Assembly (NCBI GenBank): GCA_964532405.1
Contig: CAZHIC010000001.1
Span: 124,001-188,000 of the forward strand
Origin: PALSA-1006 sp964532405
GTDB taxonomy: Bacteria > Pseudomonadota > Gammaproteobacteria > Burkholderiales > Gallionellaceae
Length of the DNA stretch: 64,000 nt
Direction of reading: 5' to 3'
Shown here: piece after piece, positions 19,515-29,387 of the stretch
Layout: each line of letters begins with the position of its first letter
Numbering within the stretch: the first letter of the stretch is position 1
Made by a program: the position numbers and the translations under genes
The notes under the pieces: model-generated
Told to the model about the DNA's origin: nothing
Seen by the model: only the letters and a program-made list of their open reading frames with translations
The model's database searches: none

Positions 19515-21479
19515 GTGAATATGGCGCAGCAATCAAACATTGGAAATCAGGCGGCTGTGGCTTTGCCCGACTATCTGCTGCGGCAGAAAGACGGCATCTT
19601 CGTTGATCTGTCGCTTTTTCCCGTGGATGGTGGATTCAAATTGTTCATTGATAAGCTGTTCAGCGAGGGCGCGCGATTTCAAGGGTTGGATTATCGCGTG
19701 CTGATGGATTTGCTTTACGACTACGACGCTATTTTGGATGCGCACGGCATAGGCGAAAAATTGAAGCTGACTGGAGACGTCGTGGTTTTCGCACCCAAGC
19801 GCAAGGCGCTTTATAAAGGGGTGAAGATCGATCCTCAGGGGCAGCGCGCAGAGTATTTTTTTGAGCCTGTCCAGATCGAGGTAATCACGCAAGAGCCTGT
19901 CTATGGGCCGGCTGGAGCGGATGGTGTCGCGCCCATCGTCGGCCTGACGCCCCAGTCTGAATTTAAACCCACCAAGCTTGATATGGATGAATTCATTGTG
20001 GATCTGTGGCTGAAGGGGGTGCGCTTCGGCATTGATGCAGAGAAGATCACGGGCGTTATTGCAAGCGGTGAGATGGGGCGAATGACTGTTGCCGTGCAGC
20101 TTGAAGCGACCGAGGGCATTGATGCGGAAATTGAAGAGGCGAGTGAGGTATTGCGCCGTGACAATTCGCCGAAGATATTAGCCAACGGCAAAGCGGATTT
20201 GCGCAAGTTCCAGAATCGTTTTCCGCAGATCGGGTTGGATGCCCGTCTGCTGAAGAAGAAGCCGCGTGTACTCGGCAAGCCGGGATACAAGGTGAGCGGG
20301 GAAGTCATCGAACCGGAGATTCCCAAGGATCTCGATCTGTATCTATTGGCTGGGCCGGGTACGCGCGTGGAGAAGCAGGACGGGTTTGAATTCATCGTGT
20401 CAAGCCGGGATGGTTTTCTTTCTCTGGATATCCAATCCAACAATATTTCTGTCACGGAAAAGATCGAGAACAAGGGCGGCATTAGCATGAAGACAACGGG
20501 CGATTTGTCCTTGTCCGGCAACGAGTTCGTCGAACACGGCGAGGTGCAGGAGGGGCGCGCTGTCGAAGGCAAGAATATGACTTTTCGCTCGGATGTCTAT
20601 GGCGATATCGTTTCGCAAGGCGGTTTCATTCTGCTGGAAAGCAATCTGTCGAGCGGTAGTGCAAAAAGCCTGGGCGGCGATGTTACGTCGAACGGACGTG
20701 CCTTTAATTCCATCATCGAGGCGTGGGAGGGGCATGTCTCGGTGAAATATGCCGAGGCCTGTTTGATCAAGGGCAATTCTGTGGTGATCGAGCGCGCAGT
20801 GAACTGTGAGATCATCGCCGAGAATATTCAGATCGATCGCGCGGAAGGGTGCGGTATCGCGGGCAGGAAAGTCAAAATAAAATCGTCCAATTCGTGTCGC
20901 GGGAAGCAGGCTATCATTGCCATGCTGGTGCCGGACTCGGCTAAATTGGAAGCGCAAATCAATCAAATTGGCCAGGCGATAGCTGAGTGCAAAAAAATTA
21001 TCGAAGTAAAAAAGCAGGATTTGGCACAGATCAAATCGGACGTGGAGTTCGCAAAATATCTGACTCTGGCAACAAATATAAAGCAGGGAGTCGTCAAGCT
21101 AACCTTGGCGCATCAGGAAAATTGGCAAAAGATGGTGTCCAGATTTGCCAAACCCTATAGTGCAGTGGAAAAGCTGAATGCAGAAAAGCAGGAGCAGTTG
21201 GACCGGATACTCGCTTTTCAGCAAGAGCAGGCTTATCTGCTGGAAATGCGTGAGAAAAATAGTCTGGGTGTCCATTGTGAGATCAGCCAAATCGTGGGCG
21301 ATACGCTGGTGCGAAGCAGGCTCGCCTACAATGGGTTCTCCGAATTTCACAAGAGCACTGCCAGCGAGCTTAGGGTTCAGTTGCGTGAGCAGGGTATGCA
21401 GAGCGAACGCATATTCACCAATGACGAAGGTAGCCTCGATTGGAGTTATGAGCTGCCGAAAATCGTCGATTCGCCTTAA
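19515..21479 (+). CDS. DUF342/FapA family protein
   Basis: A 654-residue protein of the DUF342 (flagellar assembly protein A, COG1315) family. An N-terminal region (YRVLMDLLYDYDAILDAHGI, KVSGEVIEPEIPKDLDLYLL) precedes a right-handed beta-helix rich in NG, GD and VEG turns (GEVQEGRAVEGKNMTFRSDV, LGGDVTSNGRAFNSIIEAWE). A coiled coil of ~120 residues follows (AKLEAQINQIGQAIAECKK). Members are tied to polar flagella or to cell-surface processes in some proteobacteria; no flagellar genes are seen here. Starts at GTG 19515 or ATG 19521 are both possible. Confidence 0.85.
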   Translation: MNMAQQSNIGNQAAVALPDYLLRQKDGIFVDLSLFPVDGGFKLFIDKLFSEGARFQGLDYRVLMDLLYDYDAILDAHGIGEKLKLTGDVVVFAPKRKALYKGVKIDPQGQRAEYFFEPVQIEVITQEPVYGPAGADGVAPIVGLTPQSEFKPTKLDMDEFIVDLWLKGVRFGIDAEKITGVIASGEMGRMTVAVQLEATEGIDAEIEEASEVLRRDNSPKILANGKADLRKFQNRFPQIGLDARLLKKKPRVLGKPGYKVSGEVIEPEIPKDLDLYLLAGPGTRVEKQDGFEFIVSSRDGFLSLDIQSNNISVTEKIENKGGISMKTTGDLSLSGNEFVEHGEVQEGRAVEGKNMTFRSDVYGDIVSQGGFILLESNLSSGSAKSLGGDVTSNGRAFNSIIEAWEGHVSVKYAEACLIKGNSVVIERAVNCEIIAENIQIDRAEGCGIAGRKVKIKSSNSCRGKQAIIAMLVPDSAKLEAQINQIGQAIAECKKIIEVKKQDLAQIKSDVEFAKYLTLATNIKQGVVKLTLAHQENWQKMVSRFAKPYSAVEKLNAEKQEQLDRILAFQQEQAYLLEMREKNSLGVHCEISQIVGDTLVRSRLAYNGFSEFHKSTASELRVQLREQGMQSERIFTNDEGSLDWSYELPKIVDSP

Positions 21480-21571
21480 GGCAGTGAGCCGGGCCGGGCG
21501 CGAATCCTGCCCGTTTGTTTTTGCAACATGGCATTGACACCATGCAACTCGCCCCCTGATAATCCCTGCCT

Positions 21572-21667
21572 ATGAAAACCTCTCAAGCCATTCGTCACGT
21601 CCGAGCCGTCCCAAGCGCAAAACTGCGCATGGTGTGGCATTGCGCGCAGGGTGGTCTGGAGAGTTAG
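21572..21667 (+). CDS. possible 31-residue leader peptide
   Basis: ATG 21572 to TAG 21667 encodes MKTSQAIRHVRAVPSAKL followed by RMVWHCAQGGLES. It ends 28 bases before a strong intrinsic terminator that precedes a transporter gene, the arrangement of an attenuator leader. TGTGGC inside the frame could pair with GCCACA of the terminator stem. There is no strong ribosome-binding site and no run of a single amino acid, so this is speculative. Confidence 0.25.
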   Translation: MKTSQAIRHVRAVPSAKLRMVWHCAQGGLES

Positions 21668-21695
21668 CGTTTAGTTTTTTAGCAGCAGCTTTCTC

Positions 21696-21730
21696 AAGGC
21701 CACAGGTTTTTCTGTGGCCTTTTTGTTTTT
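21696..21730 (+). terminator. intrinsic terminator
   Basis: AAGGCCACAG pairs perfectly with CTGTGGCCTT across a short T-rich loop and is followed by TTTGTTTTT. It ends transcripts from the FapA-like gene, or attenuates transcription into the EamA gene. Confidence 0.88.
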
Positions 21731-21739
21731 AGGCCGTTT

Positions 21740-21765
21740 CCCTTCGACAGGCTCAGGGCGAACGG
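21740..21765. repeat. short dispersed repeat of the CTTCGACAGGCTCAGGG type
   Basis: Contains CCTTCGACAGGCTCAGGGCG followed by AACGG. I recall this sequence as a very common short intergenic repeat in many bacterial genomes. Only one copy is seen in this window. Confidence 0.5.
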
Positions 21766-21795
21766 AGTTGTAAGATTTGAGCCAAGGAGAGAATC

Positions 21796-22689
21796 ATGTC
21801 GCTTCCAGCCGCATTCGTTTCGGTCATCCTGATCTGGTCCACCACGCCGCTCGCCATCAAGTGGAGCGCGCTGGGTGTCGGGTTCAGCTTCGCGGTGTTC
21901 TCGCGTATGGCCATCGGTATGCTGCTGTGTGCGGTTTTGCTGGCGGTATTCCGCATTGGTTTCCCGCTGCACCGTAAGGCACTGCTGGCCTATCTGGCGG
22001 GCGGGTTGAGCATGTTCTGCGCCATGGTGCTCACCTATTGGTCGTCGCAGTTCGTCAGCTCCGGCATGATCGCGGTGCTGTTCGGATTGTCGCCCTTGGT
22101 CACCAGCCTCGGCGCGATGCTGTGGCTGAAAGAGGAGGCGCTTACGCCGAGCAAACTGGCGGGAATGGTATTGGGCGTTTTTGGTCTGATGCTGGTATTT
22201 CGCGGCGGTTTGGGATTGGGCGCAGATTCGGCGGGAGGCTTGCTCGCATTATTCATGGCGGTGGTTGCGCAGTCGTTGGGTCTGGTGTGGCTCAAACGCA
22301 TCGGCGACGACAGCCCCCCGCTGGCCATGACGCTGGGCATATTAACGGTCGCTCTGCCGTTATTCTTCGCAGCATGGTGGCTGGTCGACGGACATGTACC
22401 CGAAGCCATCCCGCAGCGCGCAGTGGCAGCGACGGTGTATCTCGGCACGTTCGGTTCGGTGCTGGGATTTGCGCTCTACTACTACCTCATCAAGTACATG
22501 GAAGCGGGACGCATCGCCTTGATCACACTCATTACCCCGGTGATGGCCTTGCTGCTCGGACACGGGCTGAACAATGAGGAAGTGTTGCCGCATGTTTGGC
22601 TGGGCACGGCCTGTATCTTGCTGGGCTTGTGCCTGCATCGCTGGGGCGCGCAGTGGATGGCGTATGCGGTAATTCGTTTAGGCCGGTGA
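21796..22689 (+). CDS. EamA-family (DMT superfamily) transporter
   Basis: A 297-residue inner-membrane protein with about ten hydrophobic helices in two EamA repeats. The first covers about residues 1-140 (AAFVSVILIWSTTPLAIKWS, SPLVTSLGAMLWLKEE). The second covers 150-285 (GLGADSAGGLLALFMAVVAQ, LGTFGSVLGFALYYYLIKYM, ALITLITPVMALLLGHGLNN). Such proteins export or import amino acids, nucleosides or other metabolites; the substrate cannot be inferred. CCAAGGAGAG precedes the ATG. It ends before a bidirectional terminator shared with tmRNA. Confidence 0.9.
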   Translation: MSLPAAFVSVILIWSTTPLAIKWSALGVGFSFAVFSRMAIGMLLCAVLLAVFRIGFPLHRKALLAYLAGGLSMFCAMVLTYWSSQFVSSGMIAVLFGLSPLVTSLGAMLWLKEEALTPSKLAGMVLGVFGLMLVFRGGLGLGADSAGGLLALFMAVVAQSLGLVWLKRIGDDSPPLAMTLGILTVALPLFFAAWWLVDGHVPEAIPQRAVAATVYLGTFGSVLGFALYYYLIKYMEAGRIALITLITPVMALLLGHGLNNEEVLPHVWLGTACILLGLCLHRWGAQWMAYAVIRLGR

Positions 22690-22756
22690 GGCTGGCGGCA
22701 GCCCTGCCTTGCAGGATAGAAGTCCAGTTCCTGCTGCAGCACTTGTGATTCAAAAT

Positions 22757-22786
22757 AAAAAAGCCACCGTGAAGGGTGGCTTTTTT
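22757..22786. terminator. bidirectional terminator between the EamA gene and ssrA
   Basis: AAAAAAGCCACC and GGTGGCTTTTTT form a 12-bp stem with a 6-base loop. It has T-runs on both strands, so it ends the transporter transcript and the oppositely oriented tmRNA. Confidence 0.9.
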
Positions 22787-22794
22787 ATCGTTTG

Positions 22795-23163
22795 TGGTGG
22801 AGGTGGGGGGAATTGAACCCCCGTCCGCAAGCACTCTACAGGCAGTTCTACATACTTAGTCAAGTTATTTAATTTTATCCGGCAGACGCCAACCGACAGG
22901 CTGCTACTGGACGAGTCACCTAAATTTAATGTCCTGCAAAGTAACCCTGCATGACACGATTCCGTGTAAATGACCTCACTCATCTCAACCTTACGGTATC
23001 AAGCCCCTCCACGGACAGCAGGGTGTGAGGTCTAACCGGTTAAGCGGCTAGAGCGTACTTTTCGTCGTTTGCGACTATTGGTTTTCCAGCTGATTTACGA
23101 GGTTGCGGGTCCTCGGTATGCCCTACTCTGCTTTGCAACCCACGTCGAAGCCAGGTCACCCCC
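22795..23163 (-). ncRNA. ssrA: transfer-messenger RNA (tmRNA)
   Basis: On the minus strand the RNA begins GGGGGTGACCTGGCTTCGAC and ends with a T-arm-like GGGGGTTCAATTCCCCC and CACCTCCACCA. The 5' GGGGGTG pairs with 3' CACCTCC (one G-U), giving the Ala-type acceptor stem, and CCA is encoded. The tag reading frame (23040-23072, minus strand) encodes ANDEKYALAA followed by a stop. The length of 369 nt is normal. tmRNA with SmpB rescues stalled ribosomes and marks the nascent peptide for proteases such as ClpAP, whose genes lie 3-6 kb away. Confidence 0.97.
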
Positions 23164-23190
23164 GGTTCTGTTTGCTACTAAGCGTTGCGG

Positions 23191-23196
23191 ATTGTA
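23191..23196 (-). promoter_or_regulatory. probable -10 box of ssrA
   Basis: On the minus strand TGTTACAAT forms an extended -10 element 27 bases upstream of the mature tmRNA 5' end, leaving room for a processed leader. No good -35 hexamer is seen. Confidence 0.4.
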
Positions 23197-23217
23197 ACAG
23201 GCACTGGTGGGCTTGTG

Positions 23218-24606
23218 TTATGCCGTTTTTGCGCTTTGCAGGAATCGCGTCATGTGGCGATCCGTTTTGGTGGCGTGTGATGAGAACCAGTCGAGCAGCA
23301 GTAGCTCGATGCGGAACGAGAGGTAGCGCGGTTCATCGTTGCCGGCCAAGGTTTTTTTCTCCAGTGCCTGGAAATTCTCGATGAAGCGTTGGTGTTCTTG
23401 CAGATGGCTTTCGGTGAAGGGGTATTTTTTTTGCTGCATTAGTGCTGCTTCGATGCCGAAGATATTTTGCGTGTGCTCGGTTAAGAAGGCGAAGATGTCG
23501 CCGAAGCCGTTCGTGTTGCCTTGTTTTATATGGGTGGTGAAGACGTTGATCTGATCGAGGAATTCGCGGTGGGCTGCGTCAAGTGGATCAAAGCCGGTGA
23601 GGAATTCGTCTTTCCAGGTCAGGCCGATGTCGAGTTCGCCCGTGCTCCAGTGTTGTCCGGTCGCCTGGAATTCATGGCAGCGCTCAAGGTACATGAGTGC
23701 GGGGATGTCATTCGGTACAATCTCCACGCATTTTTTGAGCAACTCGATGGCGCGTGCGATGTCTTTCAGGTGATAAAAAGCGACGGCCTCATCGAACAAC
23801 GGCTGGCAAGCCAGCTTGCTGCTGCGTAATTCCACCGGGTCGTTGTCGAAAACCTCGTAAACCGATAGGGGCTGGGATTTTCCTTTTACGCGGATGCGGT
23901 CGAGAAAGCGAATGTGGTATTTGTCCGGATCGGGCAGGTCGTACAGGGTGTTCTGGCTGATGATGAGCGGTGCGTGATAGGTTTTGGTGGCCTCTTCGAG
24001 CCGCGCGGTGAGATTGACGGCATCGCCGATGACGGTACTGTCCATGCGGTTGACTCCGCCTACTGTGCCGATCATCACCATGCCGGTATTTAAACCGATG
24101 CCGATTTGGATGGGGATATAACCGGCGCGAACGCGTCCCGCGTTGTAATAGCCGAGACGTTCCAGCATGGCGATCGCGCCGCTGACAGCATCGTCGGCAG
24201 CGTGAGCGAACAGCGCCATGATGGCATCGCCGATGTATTTGTCGATGATGCCGCGATGTTTGCTGATGACCGGCTCCATCTGGCTGAGGTAGGAGTTGAT
24301 GAACTCGAAATTCTCGGCCGGGGTCATCGATTCGGACAAGGTCGTGAAATCGCGAATATCCGTAAACATGATGGTCATTTTGCGTTCGACCTGGTCGCCG
24401 AGTTTGACATCGACGATGCTTTTGACTTCAAGCAGATTGAGCAGTTGATGGGGAACCAGACGGCCATAGGCGGTCTCGGTTTGCTGTAGCAGTATCAACG
24501 CCTGTTGGTGGGCGTAGATGACTTTGTGGAGTATTTCTTGAATGTTGTCCGGGGTGGGGGCGACAGGGGTTTGCTCGTTCCCTGTGTGTTTGTTCTCATC
24601 AGTCAT
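23218..24606 (-). CDS. adenylate cyclase fused to hemerythrin domain
   Basis: A 462-residue cytoplasmic protein. A class III cyclase domain covers about residues 70-245. Metal Asp residues are in MFTDIRDFTTLS and IDKYIGDAIMALFA, the Lys of DKYIGD and Thr of STVIGDAVNL indicate ATP specificity, and VNLTARLEE carries the catalytic Asn and Arg. After a short TPR-like helical segment comes a hemerythrin-type domain with the full ligand set: AAHREFL, HTQNIFGIEAALM, ESHLQEHQRF and SSHATKTDRHM. A di-iron O2- or NO-binding site therefore probably gates cAMP synthesis. It is transcribed toward ssrA and stands alone. Confidence 0.88.
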   Translation of the reverse strand: MTDENKHTGNEQTPVAPTPDNIQEILHKVIYAHQQALILLQQTETAYGRLVPHQLLNLLEVKSIVDVKLGDQVERKMTIMFTDIRDFTTLSESMTPAENFEFINSYLSQMEPVISKHRGIIDKYIGDAIMALFAHAADDAVSGAIAMLERLGYYNAGRVRAGYIPIQIGIGLNTGMVMIGTVGGVNRMDSTVIGDAVNLTARLEEATKTYHAPLIISQNTLYDLPDPDKYHIRFLDRIRVKGKSQPLSVYEVFDNDPVELRSSKLACQPLFDEAVAFYHLKDIARAIELLKKCVEIVPNDIPALMYLERCHEFQATGQHWSTGELDIGLTWKDEFLTGFDPLDAAHREFLDQINVFTTHIKQGNTNGFGDIFAFLTEHTQNIFGIEAALMQQKKYPFTESHLQEHQRFIENFQALEKKTLAGNDEPRYLSFRIELLLLDWFSSHATKTDRHMTRFLQSAKTA

Positions 24607-24648
24607 GCTCCCCCCGGAAATGTTGTGTGGCGAGAATGATACCGCCGA

Positions 24649-25302
24649 TTAGCTTTCTATGTAACGCAACAATTCAAGTGGGGTCGCCACGCCGCCTGCG
24701 GCTTGCCATGTTTCAAGTGTTGCTTGCGGATCGATATAGCCATATTGGGCAATGATGCCGCGCATCTGCGCCGCGTTTGCCGCTTCCATGTCGCGCTTGT
24801 CGTCGCCCAGATACAGGCAGTTTTCGGGGCCCACGCCGATCAATGTGGCTGCGTGCAGCATCGGCATGGGGTGAGGTTTGGCGTGGGCGCAGGTATCTCC
24901 GCTCACCAGACAGGCGGCGCGCCCGGCATAGCCCAGTGCCTGCATCAGCGGCACGGTAAAGCGATGCGGCTTATTGGTGACGATGCCCCATGGCAGGCCG
25001 CGCTGTTCGATGTTGGCGACCAGTTCAGCCATGCCCGCGAACAGTGTGGTGTGCTCGCAGATATGGGCGGTGTAGTGCGCGAGGAATTCGTCGCGCAGAT
25101 CGGCGAAGCGAGGATCATCCGGGGTGATGCCAAAGGCTAGGCCGAGCAACCCGGCAGAGCCGTGCGAGGCTTGCGGGCGGATAATTTCTAGCGGCAGTAC
25201 CGGCAGGTCGTGCAGCGCCAGTACATGATTGAGTGCCGCGCCGAGATCGGGCGCAGTGTCGGCAAAAGTGCCGTCGAGGTCGAACAGTACTGCTTCAATC
25301 AC
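24649..25302 (-). CDS. gph: phosphoglycolate phosphatase
   Basis: A 217-residue HAD-superfamily phosphatase that dephosphorylates 2-phosphoglycolate in the cytoplasm. HAD motif I is LFDLDGTFADTAPDLG near residue 7 (nucleophile Asp), motif II near IVTNKP, and motifs III-IV are KPHPMPML and CLYLGDDKRDMEAA. Length and the C1-type cap fit Gph. Its start overlaps the ubiG stop by 8 bases, the ubiG-gph order found in many proteobacteria, so the two are translated together. A pyrimidine-nucleotidase relative cannot be excluded. Confidence 0.9.
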   Translation of the reverse strand: MIEAVLFDLDGTFADTAPDLGAALNHVLALHDLPVLPLEIIRPQASHGSAGLLGLAFGITPDDPRFADLRDEFLAHYTAHICEHTTLFAGMAELVANIEQRGLPWGIVTNKPHRFTVPLMQALGYAGRAACLVSGDTCAHAKPHPMPMLHAATLIGVGPENCLYLGDDKRDMEAANAAQMRGIIAQYGYIDPQATLETWQAAGGVATPLELLRYIES

Positions 25303-25990
25303 GACGGCAAGCGATCATATAATTCACATCCGCGTCTTTACCCAGCGAGTAGGTCTTGCTTAGCGGGTTGTAGCTCATGCCGGTGATATCCGTCACGGAC
25401 AGTCCCGCATTGCGGCAGAACTGCGCCAATTCGGAGGGCTTGATGAATTTGGCGTAGTCGTGCGTACCGCGCGGCAGCATGTTCAACACATACTCCGCGC
25501 CGATGATGGCGAGCAGATAGGACTTCGGGTTGCGGTTCAGCGTGGAGAAGAACACATGGCCACCGGGTCGGACAAGCTGGGCGCAGGCGCGCACGATGCT
25601 TTGCGGATCGGGGACATGTTCGAGCATTTCCATGCAGGTGACCACGTCGAAGGAGGCGGGGCGTTCGGCGGCGAAATCCTCCACGGCGATCTTGCGGTAA
25701 TCCACCTGCTTGCCGCTTTCCAGCAGGTGCAGTTTGGCCACTTGCAGCGGTTTCTCGCCCAAGTCGATACCCGTGACCTGCGCACCTTTGCCCGCCATGC
25801 TCTCCGACAGGATGCCGCCGCCGCAGCCGACATCCAGTACGGTCTTGCCGGAAAGCGGAGCGATGCGGTCGATGTAGTCCAGGCGCAGCGGATTGATCTC
25901 GTGCAAGGGCTTGAATTCGCTGTTGGCATCCCACCAGCGATGGGCGAGCTGGCTGAATTTTTCGATTTCAATCGGGTCGGCGTTGGTCAT
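25295..25990 (-). CDS. ubiG: ubiquinone biosynthesis O-methyltransferase
   Basis: A 231-residue SAM-dependent methyltransferase that performs both O-methylations in ubiquinone synthesis. The family start (IEKFSQLAHRWWDANSEFKP, LHEINPLRLDYI) precedes the SAM-binding motif VLDVGCGGGILSESMAGKGA and VTGIDLGE. VTCMEMLEHVPDP and FFSTLNRNPKSYL are also typical. It is followed by gph with overlapping ends. Confident by motif and length. Confidence 0.95.
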   Translation of the reverse strand: MTNADPIEIEKFSQLAHRWWDANSEFKPLHEINPLRLDYIDRIAPLSGKTVLDVGCGGGILSESMAGKGAQVTGIDLGEKPLQVAKLHLLESGKQVDYRKIAVEDFAAERPASFDVVTCMEMLEHVPDPQSIVRACAQLVRPGGHVFFSTLNRNPKSYLLAIIGAEYVLNMLPRGTHDYAKFIKPSELAQFCRNAGLSVTDITGMSYNPLSKTYSLGKDADVNYMIACRRD

Positions 25991-26044
25991 AGTGAGCTGG
26001 CAATAATATTTTGAGGAAGGGAATGTAACAAAACACCGGACAAT

Positions 26045-26070
26045 TAAAAAGCCCGTCGCAAGGACGGGCC
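26045..26070 (-). terminator. intrinsic terminator
   Basis: GCCCGTC and GACGGGC form a 7-bp stem with an A-run on the plus strand, i.e. a U-run for minus-strand transcripts. It follows the small secreted-protein gene at 26077-26283. Confidence 0.85.
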
Positions 26071-26076
26071 GGGTGG

Positions 26077-26283
26077 TTACAGTAGTTTTACTCGAGCCGG
26101 ATTGTAGGCATTTGCAAAGTCCTTTTCATCGCTGGTGACAGTGTCTGCATGATTGCGGCATGTTTTTAAATCGGCAGCACAGTACGATATGCAGGTAGAT
26201 TCCTGATTTGCAAGAGTCGTAGCTGGCGCGATTGAAAGAAGGCCAACGAGCGTGGGAACTAGGAAGCTAGGTGGTTTTTGCAT
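26077..26283 (-). CDS. small secreted hypothetical protein
   Basis: A 68-residue protein with a signal peptide (MQKPPSFLVPTLVGLLSIAP, cleavage near TLA) and a short mature part with three cysteines (CISYCAADLKTC). I prefer ATG 26283 with GAAGG upstream; a start seven codons earlier would bury the signal sequence behind charged residues. It is followed closely by its own terminator. No family is recognised; a periplasmic role is inferred only from the signal peptide. Confidence 0.6.
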   Translation of the reverse strand: MQKPPSFLVPTLVGLLSIAPATTLANQESTCISYCAADLKTCRNHADTVTSDEKDFANAYNPARVKLL

Positions 26284-26321
26284 GGTATGTAAGCCTTCTT
26301 TCATGGCCAGATGCGATACGG

Positions 26322-28574
<2,253 letters not shown>

Positions 28575-28892
28575 TTAGTTTTCCTCCATGTGGCATCGTA
28601 GTGGATGCCCGTGCTGCGTTGAAAATGCCGATACTTGTGTGACCTTTGTTTCGGCGATGTCCTTGGTATAGACACCGCATACGGCTGAACCTTCGTTATG
28701 AACTTTGAGCATGATCTGCACCGCTTGTTCCTGATCCTTTGCAAAAAAGGTTTGCAACACCTCGATAACGAACTCCATCGTCGTAAAATCATCGTTCAAC
28801 AGCAGCACCTTGTACAGCTTGGGCGGCTTGCTTTTGCTGCGTTCCAGTTCAAGTACGGAAGAGTTTTCGTGTTTGGTTGCCATTGAGTTCAT
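28575..28892 (-). CDS. clpS: ATP-dependent Clp protease adaptor ClpS
   Basis: A 105-residue adaptor that binds N-degron substrates and delivers them to ClpA. Typical motifs are YKVLLLNDDFTTMEFVIEVL and KVHNEGSAVCGVYTKDIAET, including the Asn-Asp-Asp and Met/His residues of the N-degron pocket. I start at ATG 28892 (MNSMATKHENSS), with AGGAC upstream; the frame continues further but without typical sequence. It is the first gene of a clpS-clpA operon and diverges from cspA. Confidence 0.95.
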   Translation of the reverse strand: MNSMATKHENSSVLELERSKSKPPKLYKVLLLNDDFTTMEFVIEVLQTFFAKDQEQAVQIMLKVHNEGSAVCGVYTKDIAETKVTQVSAFSTQHGHPLRCHMEEN

Positions 28893-28970
28893 TGTTGCAT
28901 TTTGTCCTGCATCATATTTGATGATTAGAGTGGTTTTTTCAAGTGTATTAAAAAAAATTAGATTAAGTGC

Positions 28971-28999
28971 TTGACGTTTTGAAATTAACAAAGTAAAAA
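28971..28999 (+). promoter_or_regulatory. candidate cspA promoter
   Basis: TTGACG (28971-28976) and TAAAAA (28994-28999) are 17 bp apart and point to cspA. Transcription from here would give a 5' leader of roughly 105 nt, in line with the long regulated leaders of cold-shock genes. Confidence 0.45.
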
Positions 29000-29112
29000 G
29001 CGCGTGGGTGTTTGAATCAAAGTATCTGCAGTACTGGTTTCGCCATGTGCGGTCTTGGAATTCAAACAGTTTAACGGGAATCCACCCGGTTTTTTAGTAA
29101 GGAAGTCTTAAC

Positions 29113-29316
29113 ATGGCAAACGGTACAGTAAAGTGGTTCAACGATGCAAAAGGTTTCGGTTTTATCACTCCTGATGATGGCAGCGAAGATTTGTTCGCGC
29201 ACTTCTCAGCGATCAACATGAGCGGTTTCAAGTCCCTCAAAGAAGGTCAGAAAGTGACTTTCGACATCGTTCAAGGCCCTAAGGGCAAGCAAGCATCCAA
29301 CATCCAAGCTCCTTAA
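29113..29316 (+). CDS. cspA: cold-shock protein
   Basis: A 67-residue single-stranded nucleic-acid-binding cold-shock domain protein. RNP1 is KGFGFITPD and RNP2 is DLFAHFSAI, with the family start MANGTVKWFNDAKGFGF. It acts as an RNA chaperone and antiterminator. TAAGGAAG precedes the ATG. The ~105-nt leader from the candidate promoter may regulate translation with temperature. A strong terminator follows 18 bases after the stop. Which csp paralog this is cannot be decided. Confidence 0.95.
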   Translation: MANGTVKWFNDAKGFGFITPDDGSEDLFAHFSAINMSGFKSLKEGQKVTFDIVQGPKGKQASNIQAP

Positions 29317-29333
29317 TCGGCGCTTGAGTTGGG

Positions 29334-29365
29334 AAAAAGCCCGCCACGAAAGTGGCGGGCTTTTT
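29334..29365. terminator. bidirectional terminator after cspA
   Basis: AAAAAGCCCGCCAC pairs perfectly with GTGGCGGGCTTTTT over a 4-base loop. It serves cspA on the plus strand and the convergent ParA-like gene on the minus strand. Confidence 0.93.
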
Positions 29366-29387
29366 GTTGTCTGGGATTTAAATTCAA

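Larger units (their letters stand above)
21480..21795. other. 316-base intergenic stretch with possible leader ORF, terminator and dispersed repeat
   Basis: Between the FapA-like gene and the EamA transporter gene. It holds a 31-codon reading frame (21572-21667), a strong terminator (21696-21730) and a short dispersed repeat (21740-21765). No tRNA or other recognised RNA was seen. Each part is listed separately. Confidence 0.6.

Noticed and set aside
21540..21730. tRNA or known riboswitch before the EamA gene
   Set aside because: No cloverleaf, T-arm consensus or known aptamer core could be drawn from the sequence.
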